64,000 bases of DNA. Origin: CBDCZY01 sp965224745. GTDB taxonomy: Bacteria; Pseudomonadota; Gammaproteobacteria; Methylococcales; Methylomonadaceae. The translations under genes and the position numbers were made by a program. The first letter of the stretch is position 1. Every line of letters begins with the position of its first letter. Positions 53,599 to 61,507 of this stretch are shown here, in pieces. The notes beneath the pieces were generated by a model. That model had not been told where the DNA came from, ran no database searches, and saw only the letters and a program-made list of their open reading frames with translations. The stretch covers positions 124,001 to 188,000 of the forward strand of contig CBDCZY010000009.1 in NCBI GenBank assembly GCA_965224745.1, written 5' to 3'.

Positions 53599-54309
53599 TT
53601 ATTTTTCATCCAAAAACCGTTGACACAAATCCGCAAATACTCGTTTGGCGTTGGTTTTAATGATATCTCCGTGAGTTACGATAATGCGCTCAAAATCCCA
53701 ATCCTGAATCCTTGATATGCATGATGCAAAAGCTTGTTTATCCTTAATCATAAAACCTAATTTTAGTGGAGGGGCCACACACTGACCGCTAAACCCTAGT
53801 GGTGCGAAAATAAAGCGCCACAAAAAACCGGGTAAGCCAGCTGGCCAGTCATCTGAATGGTTTTGTATCAAATCCGTGACTATCAACGATTTGGTTGAGG
53901 GATGGAAAAATACTGATTCGTTAAAAAAGGGAGCGCCTTGCATATAGACGCGAACTAAGTCTGACTGCCAAATATTATCATGCGATTCATCTAAAACCTG
54001 CACATTTTTAAGAGCCAATTTTTTAACTACCCCAAAGCTTACATGCAACGATGCTTTTGGGTAGGCTTTCTGCCATTCACGTAACCACAAATTGTGTCCG
54101 TTGCTGGGGCCAATAATAAAATTGACTGGCCCTAACGTTTCAACTTTCGACTTAAGTTCATCAGATAATGCTGTTGGGGAATGTATCCAAAGTCCGCCGT
54201 TAGTCAGTTTGACGATAGTCATTCGCAAGCGCAATCTAGCCCCTGCAATCATCGGCATAGTATCTTCATGAACCCAAAGGTTTTCACCCAAGTTTTGTAA
54301 TGGCAGCAT
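53599..54309 (-). CDS. DUF4336 family protein (metallo-beta-lactamase-like fold)
   Basis: A 236-residue DUF4336 protein: LGENLWVHEDTMPMIAGARLRLRMTIVKLTNGGLWIHSPTALS, then IGPSNGHNLWLREWQKAYPKA and SLIVTDLIQN. The outline is that of a metallo-beta-lactamase fold, but the HxHxDH metal motif is not present (GPSNGHNLW in its place). The function is unknown. A strong AGGAGAAGGG site precedes the ATG. It lies between a glycosyltransferase and a frameshifted glutathione transferase gene on the same strand. Confidence 0.85.
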   Translation of the reverse strand: MLPLQNLGENLWVHEDTMPMIAGARLRLRMTIVKLTNGGLWIHSPTALSDELKSKVETLGPVNFIIGPSNGHNLWLREWQKAYPKASLHVSFGVVKKLALKNVQVLDESHDNIWQSDLVRVYMQGAPFFNESVFFHPSTKSLIVTDLIQNHSDDWPAGLPGFLWRFIFAPLGFSGQCVAPPLKLGFMIKDKQAFASCISRIQDWDFERIIVTHGDIIKTNAKRVFADLCQRFLDEK

Positions 54310-54376
54310 TTCCCTTCTCCTCCTGGTAATTATTGCTGTAAGCGTTCCTTAGTTACAAACTGTTTGCGAAAAATCA

Positions 54377-55014
54377 TTATCCAGCAAAAATACGACTTTG
54401 GGGGAAATTGGCCATCGCAGGTACAAAAGAGGGGCGTTCTTGAATATTTTGATACCACTGTTTTATATGTGGGTAGTTGTCAAAACTAAGGCTGGAATAT
54501 TCATGCGTTTGACAATAACTAAAGGCGATGATATCTGCTATCGTCAACGTATCTTCGACGATAAAGGAATTTTTAGACAATGCATCCTCCAAAATAGGAA
54601 GTTGTTGTTCTAGAAAGCCATTCGCTTCATCAATTTGCGCCTGATCTGGTTCCCCTGCAAAAAGTTTTGGTTTAAGGGCTTCTTGAAAAAATAAAACCGC
54701 CATCCAACGGCCTAAATGTTGAGACATTAAATCCATCCATTCGTTAATGCGAGTCCTTTGATAAATATCGTCGGAAAAAAGCTTATTACCATTTTTTTCG
54801 GCTAACAATCTACAAATGGAATTGCTTTCTATGAAATAGTTATCATCCAACTCCAACACTGGCACTTTCCCCAACGGATGCCGTGCCAAGTGTTCAGCGG
54901 ATTTATGCTCAGCCTTGGTGAAATCTAGCGGGACATATTCATAAGTAAGGCTGAGTTCTTCAGCAGTCAAAATATTTTGCTTAAATTAAACGTTGGGAAG
55001 CCGTAAATTTTCAT
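54377..55014 (-). pseudogene. Glutathione S-transferase, frameshifted near the N-terminus
   Basis: Most of a GST is readable from 54970 (TAEELSLTYEYVPLDFTKAEHKSAEHLARHPLGKVPVLELDDNYFIESNSICRLLAEK, then the helical C-terminal domain TLTIADIIAFSYCQTHEY). The true start is the ATG at 55014, giving MKIYGFPTFNLSKIF and a TGA. The normal continuation LTAEEL lies one frame away. One nucleotide is missing or extra near 54968-54975. The first beta strand and the catalytic Ser/Cys region are therefore cut off, unless a TTG at 54970 makes a shortened protein. The facing HxlR gene and its operators suggest an electrophile-response gene that has been lost recently, or a sequencing error. Confidence 0.75.
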
Positions 55015-55055
55015 TTTGATATCTCCTTTCGTATCATAACTGATGGGCGTCATTT

Positions 55056-55076
55056 GTACTTGCAAAACGCAAGTAC
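55056..55076. promoter_or_regulatory. HxlR operator 1
   Basis: The inverted repeat GTACTTGC-N5-GCAAGTAC lies between the GST and HxlR genes. Its centre is about 33 bp (three helical turns) from the second palindrome. HxlR proteins bind such palindromes next to their own genes. Confidence 0.7.
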
Positions 55077-55088
55077 ACTATAATTAAG

Positions 55089-55109
55089 ATACTTGTAAAT
55101 TGCAAGTAC
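55089..55109. promoter_or_regulatory. HxlR operator 2
   Basis: TACTTGT-N5-GCAAGTA, a near copy of operator 1 and 20 bases upstream of the HxlR start codon, so it should block its transcription or that of both genes. Confidence 0.7.
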
Positions 55110-55128
55110 ATAAAATAGACTGAGTACC

Positions 55129-55554
55129 ATGATCGATTTAAATAACATGCGATCCCAGTGCGCGATTGCGAATGGGCTGGAAATCCTGGGTGACCGCTGG
55201 ACGCTGCTGATTATTCGCGACTTAATGTTTACCAATCGCCGGGAATTTGGACATTTTCTTAAATCGGGTGAAGGGATATCAACTAACATTCTGACTGACC
55301 GGCTCGACAAACTACAATGTTTTGGCATTATCAGTAAACACCCTCACCCCGAACACGGCAAAAAATTTATTTACGATTTAACCGAGCAGGGTCTAAAGCT
55401 TGCCCCCACTATTATTGAATTAACTCTCTGGTCACTCGAAACGGTACAAAATACTTTTCTACCGCCAAAAATAGCGGCAATGATGCGTACTAACAGGCAA
55501 CAATTGATTTCACTTATCAACCAACGAGAATGTTTGGTGGAAGTTGATCTTTGA
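55129..55554 (+). CDS. HxlR-family transcriptional regulator
   Basis: A 141-residue winged-helix protein: CAIANGLEILGDRWTLLIIRDLMFTNRREFGHFLKSGEGISTNILTDRLDKLQCFGIISKHPHPEHGKKFIYDLTEQGLKLAPTIIELTLWS. It has the family's N-terminal Cys (C11), the redox or electrophile sensor in members such as HypR and YodB. It is divergent from the GST gene, and two palindromes lie between them. It probably controls itself and the GST in answer to reactive aldehydes or quinones. Confidence 0.92.
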   Translation: MIDLNNMRSQCAIANGLEILGDRWTLLIIRDLMFTNRREFGHFLKSGEGISTNILTDRLDKLQCFGIISKHPHPEHGKKFIYDLTEQGLKLAPTIIELTLWSLETVQNTFLPPKIAAMMRTNRQQLISLINQRECLVEVDL

Positions 55555-55797
55555 TGCTTGAATTGCAAAAATCCCCTTTTATTTCACATAAACCATTGTT
55601 TTTTTGGTATTTTTTCACAAAATACAGTCTCACTAGATCACAGATCTCTTAGCCCGACTAATGTAAATTTATAGTCGAACTCAAAGTGGAAATAAACAAT
55701 GTTCTATACTTTAAGTGGGTTTTATTTTTGATGGACACTTTTAAAACCAGTTCTCATCGAATTTAAAACAATCTTTAAATTACTTAGGAGAGCAATC

Positions 55798-55956
55798 ATG
55801 GAATGGGTATTTTACTTAGCATATTCCTGGTGGATGGTCGTCGCCACTATTATAATGACTTCGATTTTCCGCACTTCAAATAAACAACCAGAACCCAAGT
55901 CTATAGCAATAAAATCATACTATGAGTATGAGAGAATGCAGACCAAAAGGTTTTAG
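55798..55956 (+). CDS. Small membrane protein (52 residues)
   Basis: A short gene with a clear TAGGAGAG ribosome site about 5 nt before the ATG. The product has one hydrophobic helix (VFYLAYSWWMVVATIIMTSIF), then a short basic and polar tail (RTSNKQPEPKSIAIKSYYEYERMQTKRF). I do not recognise the family. It stands alone between the HxlR and porin genes. The good ribosome site and the ordered helix-plus-tail layout support it. Confidence 0.5.
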   Translation: MEWVFYLAYSWWMVVATIIMTSIFRTSNKQPEPKSIAIKSYYEYERMQTKRF

Positions 55957-56393
55957 CTTATTGGATTAAATTATGTACTTTAAGAATAATAACAAAACTT
56001 GCGGATAGAATTCCGTCTGTCCGCACGTTTTTTCCACTCGCATCAAATAGCTTCATCAAGGCAAATGCATTATCCGAGATAATTCTATTTCGGTATTAGT
56101 CAATTCAAGTACTTACATCCTGCATAATACTTCAACATCTCAAGTTAAATTAAAACTTGCTACATTTGGCACCGGTTTTTGCTTCCTGTAAGTCTGGCCG
56201 ACTTTCATTCATTTTAGGTTCTGTTTCAGAGAGCTTTTCATTTAGCTATCATAATTTTCAGATAAGCTTGTTTCTCATTTCCCGCTTACATTTCTTGACT
56301 CACTTTTTGTCATTGTTTTGTAACATTTCTGTAATACTATCTTTTTTTATTTTGCCCTCTTGCAAAATAAATTACCAACATTTCGGGGGACAT
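55957..56393. other. Region upstream of the porin gene
   Basis: About 437 bases. The porin frame is open back to 56157, but the hydrophobic, unpatterned text there is unlike a porin start, so I take it as untranslated. No RNA gene is visible; promoter elements are not certain. Confidence 0.4.
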
Positions 56394-57899
56394 GTGAACA
56401 CACATTTTTCTAAGGGGTTTTTATTTCGACTGGCTATCGTATTCTTTTGCAGTGTGGCAGCCAGTATTGTATATGCCGACAGTTCATTAGAAGAACTGTT
56501 GTTACAAAAAGGCGTTATATCCGAAAAAGATTTACGAACAATGCAAGATGGCGGCATGTCATTGGAAGAACTCTTATTACAAAAAGGGATTATTACCCAA
56601 CAAGAAAAGGGTTCACTCAAATCGATACCTGCACCAAAAAAAGTTGCAGAAGAAGCTATTGAAGAGCCGGCTAGAAAGAAAAAACTAGATCAGAAAATCA
56701 CCGACAAGATTGCAGAAAAAATTGAAGCTGAGTTTCCAGTCAAAGCCAGTTACGGTGATAAGGGCTTTCATTTGGAAACGCGTGACGGCAACTGGGCCAC
56801 TAATCTGCAATGGCGTGCACAAATGCGCTTTAGCCACCCATACCGTTCTGACCCAAGGCAAATCAAAAACTTTGAAAATGCAGATCAAAGCACGTTTGAG
56901 ATGCGGCGCGTGCGGATGAAAATTGGCGGACATGGTTTTCGACCTTGGCTGAAGTATTTTTTCGAAGTAGATCTACAACCAACCCGTAATGCGGATGGTG
57001 ATCCAGAAGATGCCGGTGTCCGATTAATTGACTGGCGTGTTTCTGCTGAAAAGTATCAATGGTTGTCGTTACGTGCCGGGCAATGGAAAGTCAATTACAA
57101 CCGAGAACGGGTCGATTCTTCTGGGCGCCAGACGTTTGTTGAGCGCTCAATCGTCAACCGTCTTTTTACAGTTGATCGACAAATGGGGGTGATGGCCTAT
57201 GGACGCCTATTCCCAGAAACTTTCGCAGATACCCGCTATTTTCTGGGTGTGTTCAACGGTGAAGGAAGAGGCGTTGCCAATGATGACAGTGATATGATGT
57301 ATATGGGTCGTTTACAGTGGAATTTTCTTGGCCGGGACCTTAAATTCCGTCAATCGGACGTTGAATATCACAAAGAACCTTCAGGCAGTATAGCATTCGC
57401 TGCTGCGACGACTACCGGCAAATGTACCCGTTGGTCTTCCGGTGGTTGCGGTAACTTAGATGGTTTCAACAAGCCTGGAGATGCTGAGAGTCGGCAATAT
57501 CGAGTCGCTCAAATAATGCAAGAAGTTGCATTTAAATGGCGTGGTTTTGCAGTACAAGAAGAATTCCATTGGAAAAGGGTCACCGATCGAGTTAATCGAA
57601 CCACCAGCAACCTGACCGGTAGCTATGCTCAAATCGGTTACTTTTTTCATGACTTAATCCCGATTATTCCGCCTAATCTTGAGCTTGCCTTCCGTTACGC
57701 ATTTGTCGATGAACCTAACGTGGATAACATTGCATTGACCAACACACGTGAAGAATTCACGGGCGCCATAAACTACTTTTTTGCGGAACATACCAACAAA
57801 CTGACTTTAGATGCATCGCATTTAACCTTAAAAGATACATTTTTGAACCAAAGAGTATCCGATGAAAGAGTTCGAGTTCAGTGGGACGTTTCTTTTTGA
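56394..57899 (+). CDS. Phosphate-selective porin O/P-like outer-membrane protein
   Basis: About 501 residues from a GTG with GGGGGA just upstream. It has a signal peptide (LFRLAIVFFCSVAASIVYA), then two copies of LEELLLQKGxI (DSSLEELLLQKGVISEKD and MSLEELLLQKGIITQQE) and a charged helical stretch, probably a coiled coil for trimers or periplasmic contact. The 16-to-18-strand barrel follows (from about residue 120: FHLETRDGNWATNLQWRAQMRFS, FFEVDLQP, LRAGQWKVNYNRERVDSSG, ending RVQWDVSF with the terminal Phe needed for BAM insertion). The OprO/OprP family passes phosphate or other anions; the ion here is unknown. Confidence 0.87.
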   Translation: MNTHFSKGFLFRLAIVFFCSVAASIVYADSSLEELLLQKGVISEKDLRTMQDGGMSLEELLLQKGIITQQEKGSLKSIPAPKKVAEEAIEEPARKKKLDQKITDKIAEKIEAEFPVKASYGDKGFHLETRDGNWATNLQWRAQMRFSHPYRSDPRQIKNFENADQSTFEMRRVRMKIGGHGFRPWLKYFFEVDLQPTRNADGDPEDAGVRLIDWRVSAEKYQWLSLRAGQWKVNYNRERVDSSGRQTFVERSIVNRLFTVDRQMGVMAYGRLFPETFADTRYFLGVFNGEGRGVANDDSDMMYMGRLQWNFLGRDLKFRQSDVEYHKEPSGSIAFAAATTTGKCTRWSSGGCGNLDGFNKPGDAESRQYRVAQIMQEVAFKWRGFAVQEEFHWKRVTDRVNRTTSNLTGSYAQIGYFFHDLIPIIPPNLELAFRYAFVDEPNVDNIALTNTREEFTGAINYFFAEHTNKLTLDASHLTLKDTFLNQRVSDERVRVQWDVSF

Positions 57900-57963
57900 G
57901 CAGATTCTTCAATGAACAAAAAGTAAAGTTGCCATTTTTGTTGCCAGACGTATTATTCTGGTA

Positions 57964-58131
57964 GTAAGGAGCGAGGGTTTAATAATATCCGGAAGTTTGG
58001 CGCAGGATTTTTTTTCGTATTCAAGACGTAGAAACAGGCGCATAGCACGCTACGCAACTGTTTCTACAACGTGGAAGACGGACAAAAAGACAAGTCAAGA
58101 TGCGGATATTATTAAATCCTCGCTCCTAAGG
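57964..58131. repeat. Palindromic MITE-like element, copy 3 (diverged)
   Basis: About 168 bases with the same layout as copies 1 and 2 but different ends. Ends TAAGGAGCGAGG...CCTCGCTCCTAAG pair, as do AATAATATCCG and CGGATATTATT. The inner stem is gtagaaac...gtttctac, where copies 1 and 2 have gtggcaac...gttgccac; both sides changed together. The shared core gcgcatagc...gctacgcaact and gaagacggacaaaaa is kept. It lies between the porin and PEP-CTERM gene 2, both ending here. Confidence 0.85.
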
Positions 58132-58212
58132 GTGGCAAACTTTTAATCCGATAAATCAAGCAAGCAAGCAAGAAATTTGCACACCATAAATTACACACCC
58201 TGCTTACTGTAC

Positions 58213-58238
58213 AAAAAAAAGGGGCAATAAGCCCCTTC
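58213..58238 (-). terminator. Rho-independent terminator after PEP-CTERM gene 2
   Basis: On the minus strand AAGGGGCTTATTGCCCCTT forms a stem with a GC core and is followed by a run of eight T. It lies about 30 bases after the stop of the PEP-CTERM gene. Confidence 0.9.
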
Positions 58239-58270
58239 AATGTTAAATTTGGTTCAATTATTACGTTATG

Positions 58271-58804
58271 TTAGCCAGCGATTGATTGGCGACGACGAGC
58301 GAAACCCATCAAACCTGCGATGGCTGAACCAAATAACCATACAGCCGCAGGTACTGGAACTTCACTGTTAACACTCAATGAAGAAGTTGCAGTTCTATTT
58401 CCACTAATGGCAGCCATGACTTTAAGAGCATAAGTGCTGCCTGCTTCAAACAAGAAGCTACCTTGATAATTACCATTAGAAAGAAGATAGTTTCCAATTA
58501 AGTTACCGTCTTTGAAAAGTTCTACAGAAGATACCGTAAGGTTAGCTAGTGTAAATCCATAATCCCCTACAAGATTCGTTGTTTCATTCACAGATATCGT
58601 GAATGTATCAGTAAAGCTCCCTGCTGGACCCGAACCATGAATCATAGTAGAAGAAGCAGTATTTTCTCCGTTTTGATTTATAACAGGGTTAACAAGTAAA
58701 GGATCACTTGAATCGCCTTCAATTGTTATAAATGCTGCTGAAGCCATTTGACTAAAAACAAAGTTCAGCAATAAAACTGCAACTAAAGATAAAGATTTTT
58801 TCAT
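58271..58804 (-). CDS. PEP-CTERM sorting-domain protein
   Basis: A 177-residue exported protein: signal peptide (LSLVAVLLLNFVFSQMASA), a beta-sandwich-like body (DTFTISVNETTNLVGDYGFTLANLTVSSVELFKDGNLIGNYLLSNGNYQGSFLFEAGSTYALKVMA; this is similar to bodies often paired with such tails) and the tail VPVPAAVWLFGSAIAGLMGFARRRQ. The motif, helix and Arg cluster make it an exosortase substrate. It has its own terminator. It shares an upstream motif with PEP-CTERM gene 1. Confidence 0.9.
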   Translation of the reverse strand: MKKSLSLVAVLLLNFVFSQMASAAFITIEGDSSDPLLVNPVINQNGENTASSTMIHGSGPAGSFTDTFTISVNETTNLVGDYGFTLANLTVSSVELFKDGNLIGNYLLSNGNYQGSFLFEAGSTYALKVMAAISGNRTATSSLSVNSEVPVPAAVWLFGSAIAGLMGFARRRQSIAG

Positions 58805-59531
58805 AATATATTCCTATTTAATTTAACCAAAACAAATCACAAAATCACAATAACCTTATGCAATCCAGCCATCTTTGCTTGCTGTTTAATCAGCTAAAAG
58901 CAGAGACCTGTGATTTTCCGACCTCGTCTCACAACGAGTGTGGCTAAAAAGTAAAGAACAAATATCCAAACAGACGAGCAGACACCACTAATTAGTTAAG
59001 TTATGAAACTGGTGAACTCATTCTGAATCAATAAAATCATTATTAACCTTTACTACATCGTGGCTGTTTGTAGCTTCCAGCCTTGATGTGATTAAAAGTA
59101 TAATCGAGCCTTGGGAATGTCATATTGGACTAAAGTACAGACTACAACACACTTAGTACCAAAGTATTAAATCCACAGAGTGTGAAAAGAATGAATAGGA
59201 AAAAAACTATTGGGAAGAATTGATAAGTTCCGATGTGCTGCTGTCAAAGCCAGCCACTGTTACGAAGCATAGTCTGTTTACAATGCTGTTTTATAATAGA
59301 ACAATAAGGTAAGCCTGAATCCGTGACTTAAAGTGCATCCACCAATCCTTGGGAAGCCACATTAACATTTCAACGTTTTAATACCTTGTTATTATTTGAA
59401 ATAGCTAATAATACGAGCACACTGAGGCTTTTTAAGCATCAATAGCTCTCAATTGACACCAAATTCTGTACACCCGGCACTGCTATCCCTGAGAGACATG
59501 TTCTCGCATTTTTCTTAAGAATAGTGGGGTG
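58805..59531. other. Intergenic region upstream of PEP-CTERM gene 2
   Basis: About 727 bases with no gene. The motif pair GGACTAAAGTAC (59127-59138) and AGTACCAAAGTAT (59155-59167) lies 320-360 bases upstream of the PEP-CTERM start. The right part must contain the left end of the IS1380-type element; its exact end is unclear. Confidence 0.4.
59127..59167. promoter_or_regulatory. Candidate operator pair shared with PEP-CTERM gene 1
   Basis: Two words related to GTACTAAAGTAC, 28 bases apart: GGACTAAAGTACA and AGTACCAAAGTAT. The first shares 11 bases (ACTAAAGTACA) with the site upstream of PEP-CTERM gene 1. A role in controlling surface-protein genes is an inference only. Confidence 0.3.
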
Positions 59532-60863
59532 TTATCCTGACGCTAAGCGATGGTAGGTTGACTCAAATGCTAAAAAACCCGGGCAGTGTTTGGAGAAACG
59601 AAGTTTTATTCGTCGCCCAGCATGGATGACCCGAGCCGCTAGGTACATTAGTTCCTGTATAACCGTTTTTATTCGCCTTCTTTTGGCCGGATGACGGACA
59701 GGACTGATGTTGCCTATGAGCCCGATTAAGCCGATCCAACGCAAGATATTGTAACTATAAGCGCTCAATGCCATGATCAAGTCGTTGGTGGCAAATTTGC
59801 CCGAAGGTAAGCGTTCGATATCGAGGTCGGTTTTAAATTCACTGTGGAATTGTTCGGAAGTGGCATGATCTTGGTAAAGAGCAATGATCTGTTCATCAGC
59901 GTAGGCGAGCGAATTTAATGAGGTCCACCAGCCTTCTATTTCTATCTCAGGGATTAACAGCATTTGACCCTCTGCATCCATAGTTCTTTCGATAACCCGC
60001 ATGACGCGGCGGAAGCGATAGGTTTGCCCGTCTTGTTGTTGGGTTTCTTGGACACTGAACAAGGCGACCCGTTTGCCGACCCTCGGCGTTGTCCATTTGC
60101 CTTGTTGTTCAGCCAAGGCTAACCAAGCCTCCAGGTCTTGTTTTCTGGGGTTCCATTTCAGGATAGAGTCCACTTGGTTTTGGTGCAGCCAGACACGGGT
60201 ATCCAAGGCATCATGTCCGCTATCCAAACGCACCAGCAGCGGAGCCTCAGTCAAGCACCGAGCATATTCAATGACGCGGTCCAGCGTCTTTTGAAAACCG
60301 TTTTGACAATGCTGCTTACCTTCTCGAAGTTCATTAAGCAGACACCAACCCTCATTACCCAGATAAGCCGCAATCGGCGCATAGCCATCATGGCCTTTAT
60401 AGGTTCTGGAAACACCTTCCTTCTGGGTCTTCTCATTGTTCATCGGATACACATCAATATCCAATGCGACATGATGGGTGGCCAATGGCGTCACCGGTAC
60501 CCCGGCATGAGTCAGAAATTCAATATTACATTGTTGCATGATGACCAATAGCGCTTCAGCCTCTTCATCCAGTCGTTGTCTTAATCTTGCGCTTGAGGGT
60601 ACGCGCTTAATCGACAGCGCGTTCTTGAAGTAGTCATCATCTCGGTAGTTCTCGATTGCTTCGAAGTCGCTTTTGCCTAAACATAGCGTTCCAATGTATG
60701 ATTTGATGATGTCGCTGTGCGAAATGCCATGGCGTAAAGGAATGCCGGCCTTGAGCGCTTTATGAATAGTGCTATATCGATTTAAACATAAGCCAACTAA
60801 GGCCAAACCAGAATGACTTGTATAAGTTTCTGTTGTGGATTGTTCGATGATAAGACGTTTCAT
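59532..60863 (-). CDS. IS1380-family transposase
   Basis: A 443-residue DDE transposase. Typical stretches are ALDIDVYPMNNEKTQKEGVSRTYKGHDGYAPIAAYLGNEGWCLLNELREGKQHCQNG (first Asp), LLVRLDSGHDALDT (second Asp) and YQDHATSEQFHSEFKTDLDIERLPSGKFATNDLIM (Glu). It appears intact. The ends of the element were not fixed: a weak inverted match (TTAAGAATAG near 59515 and TTAAAATAG near 60900 on the other strand) is the only candidate. Confidence 0.92.
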   Translation of the reverse strand: MKRLIIEQSTTETYTSHSGLALVGLCLNRYSTIHKALKAGIPLRHGISHSDIIKSYIGTLCLGKSDFEAIENYRDDDYFKNALSIKRVPSSARLRQRLDEEAEALLVIMQQCNIEFLTHAGVPVTPLATHHVALDIDVYPMNNEKTQKEGVSRTYKGHDGYAPIAAYLGNEGWCLLNELREGKQHCQNGFQKTLDRVIEYARCLTEAPLLVRLDSGHDALDTRVWLHQNQVDSILKWNPRKQDLEAWLALAEQQGKWTTPRVGKRVALFSVQETQQQDGQTYRFRRVMRVIERTMDAEGQMLLIPEIEIEGWWTSLNSLAYADEQIIALYQDHATSEQFHSEFKTDLDIERLPSGKFATNDLIMALSAYSYNILRWIGLIGLIGNISPVRHPAKRRRIKTVIQELMYLAARVIHAGRRIKLRFSKHCPGFLAFESTYHRLASG

Positions 60864-60977
60864 TTTGCACTTGTTGGGTGAAGTTTTTAACGCCTCTATT
60901 TTAACACTTTATTGCTTATTAATCAGCTAGATAACTCATTATATTAACTCCTTAAATCACGGATTAAGGGTAAGGTT

Positions 60978-61484
60978 TTACTTTGTATTTAAAACATCAT
61001 CTAAAAATGTGGATGAAAGCAGGTTGTTTTTTTCTAACGCTTCCTTACGAAACTTTCTTCGTGCTTCACCAGCATTAAATAGTTCTTGTTCTAAATCTGA
61101 ATTAATATCTAAGTTGGGTACTTTAATGGAATTCCCTTCTTCATCAATGGCAACCATCGTAAAAAAACATGAATTGACGTGTCTTTTCTGATTTGTTTTT
61201 AAATCCTCAGAGATGACGTCAACGGCGACCTCCATCGAAGAACGGCCAACATAGTTGATGTTGGCATGCAAAGTTATCAGTTCACCTACATTGATATGCT
61301 CTTTGAAGTAAACTTGATCTAGCGCAGCTGTTACTACATAGCTCCGGCTGTACCTGGCGGCACAAGCATAAGCCACTTGATCCAATAATTTGAGCAGTGA
61401 TCCTCCGTGGACATGCCCCGTAAAATTTGTCATTTCCGGTGTCATTAACAGGGTCATTGACATCGACTTTTGCTGTTTTTCCAC
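60978..61484 (-). CDS. Acyl-CoA thioesterase (hotdog fold, YciA/BACH-like)
   Basis: About 168 residues. The hotdog active-site text is clear: MTPEMTNFTGHVHGGSLLKLLDQVAYACAARYSRSYVVTAALDQVYFKEHINVGELITLHANINYVGRSSMEV, with HGGxLLxxLD. The family hydrolyses fatty acyl-CoA esters. I prefer GTG at 61484, with AAGGG 7 nt upstream, over GTG at 61490. It starts 24 nt after the parE stop on the same strand, so it is probably in one transcript with parE. Confidence 0.88.
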   Translation of the reverse strand: MEKQQKSMSMTLLMTPEMTNFTGHVHGGSLLKLLDQVAYACAARYSRSYVVTAALDQVYFKEHINVGELITLHANINYVGRSSMEVAVDVISEDLKTNQKRHVNSCFFTMVAIDEEGNSIKVPNLDINSDLEQELFNAGEARRKFRKEALEKNNLLSSTFLDDVLNTK

Positions 61485-61507
61485 TATCACACCCTTGTTG
61501 TTGAGAT

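Noticed and set aside
56157..56393. Upstream in-frame extension of the porin (79 codons)
   Set aside because: A normal signal peptide begins at the GTG at 56394 with a purine-rich site before it; the upstream residues would bury the signal peptide.
59500..60920. Exact ends of the IS1380-type element
   Set aside because: Only a weak and gapped inverted match was found and no target duplication, so no boundaries are claimed.
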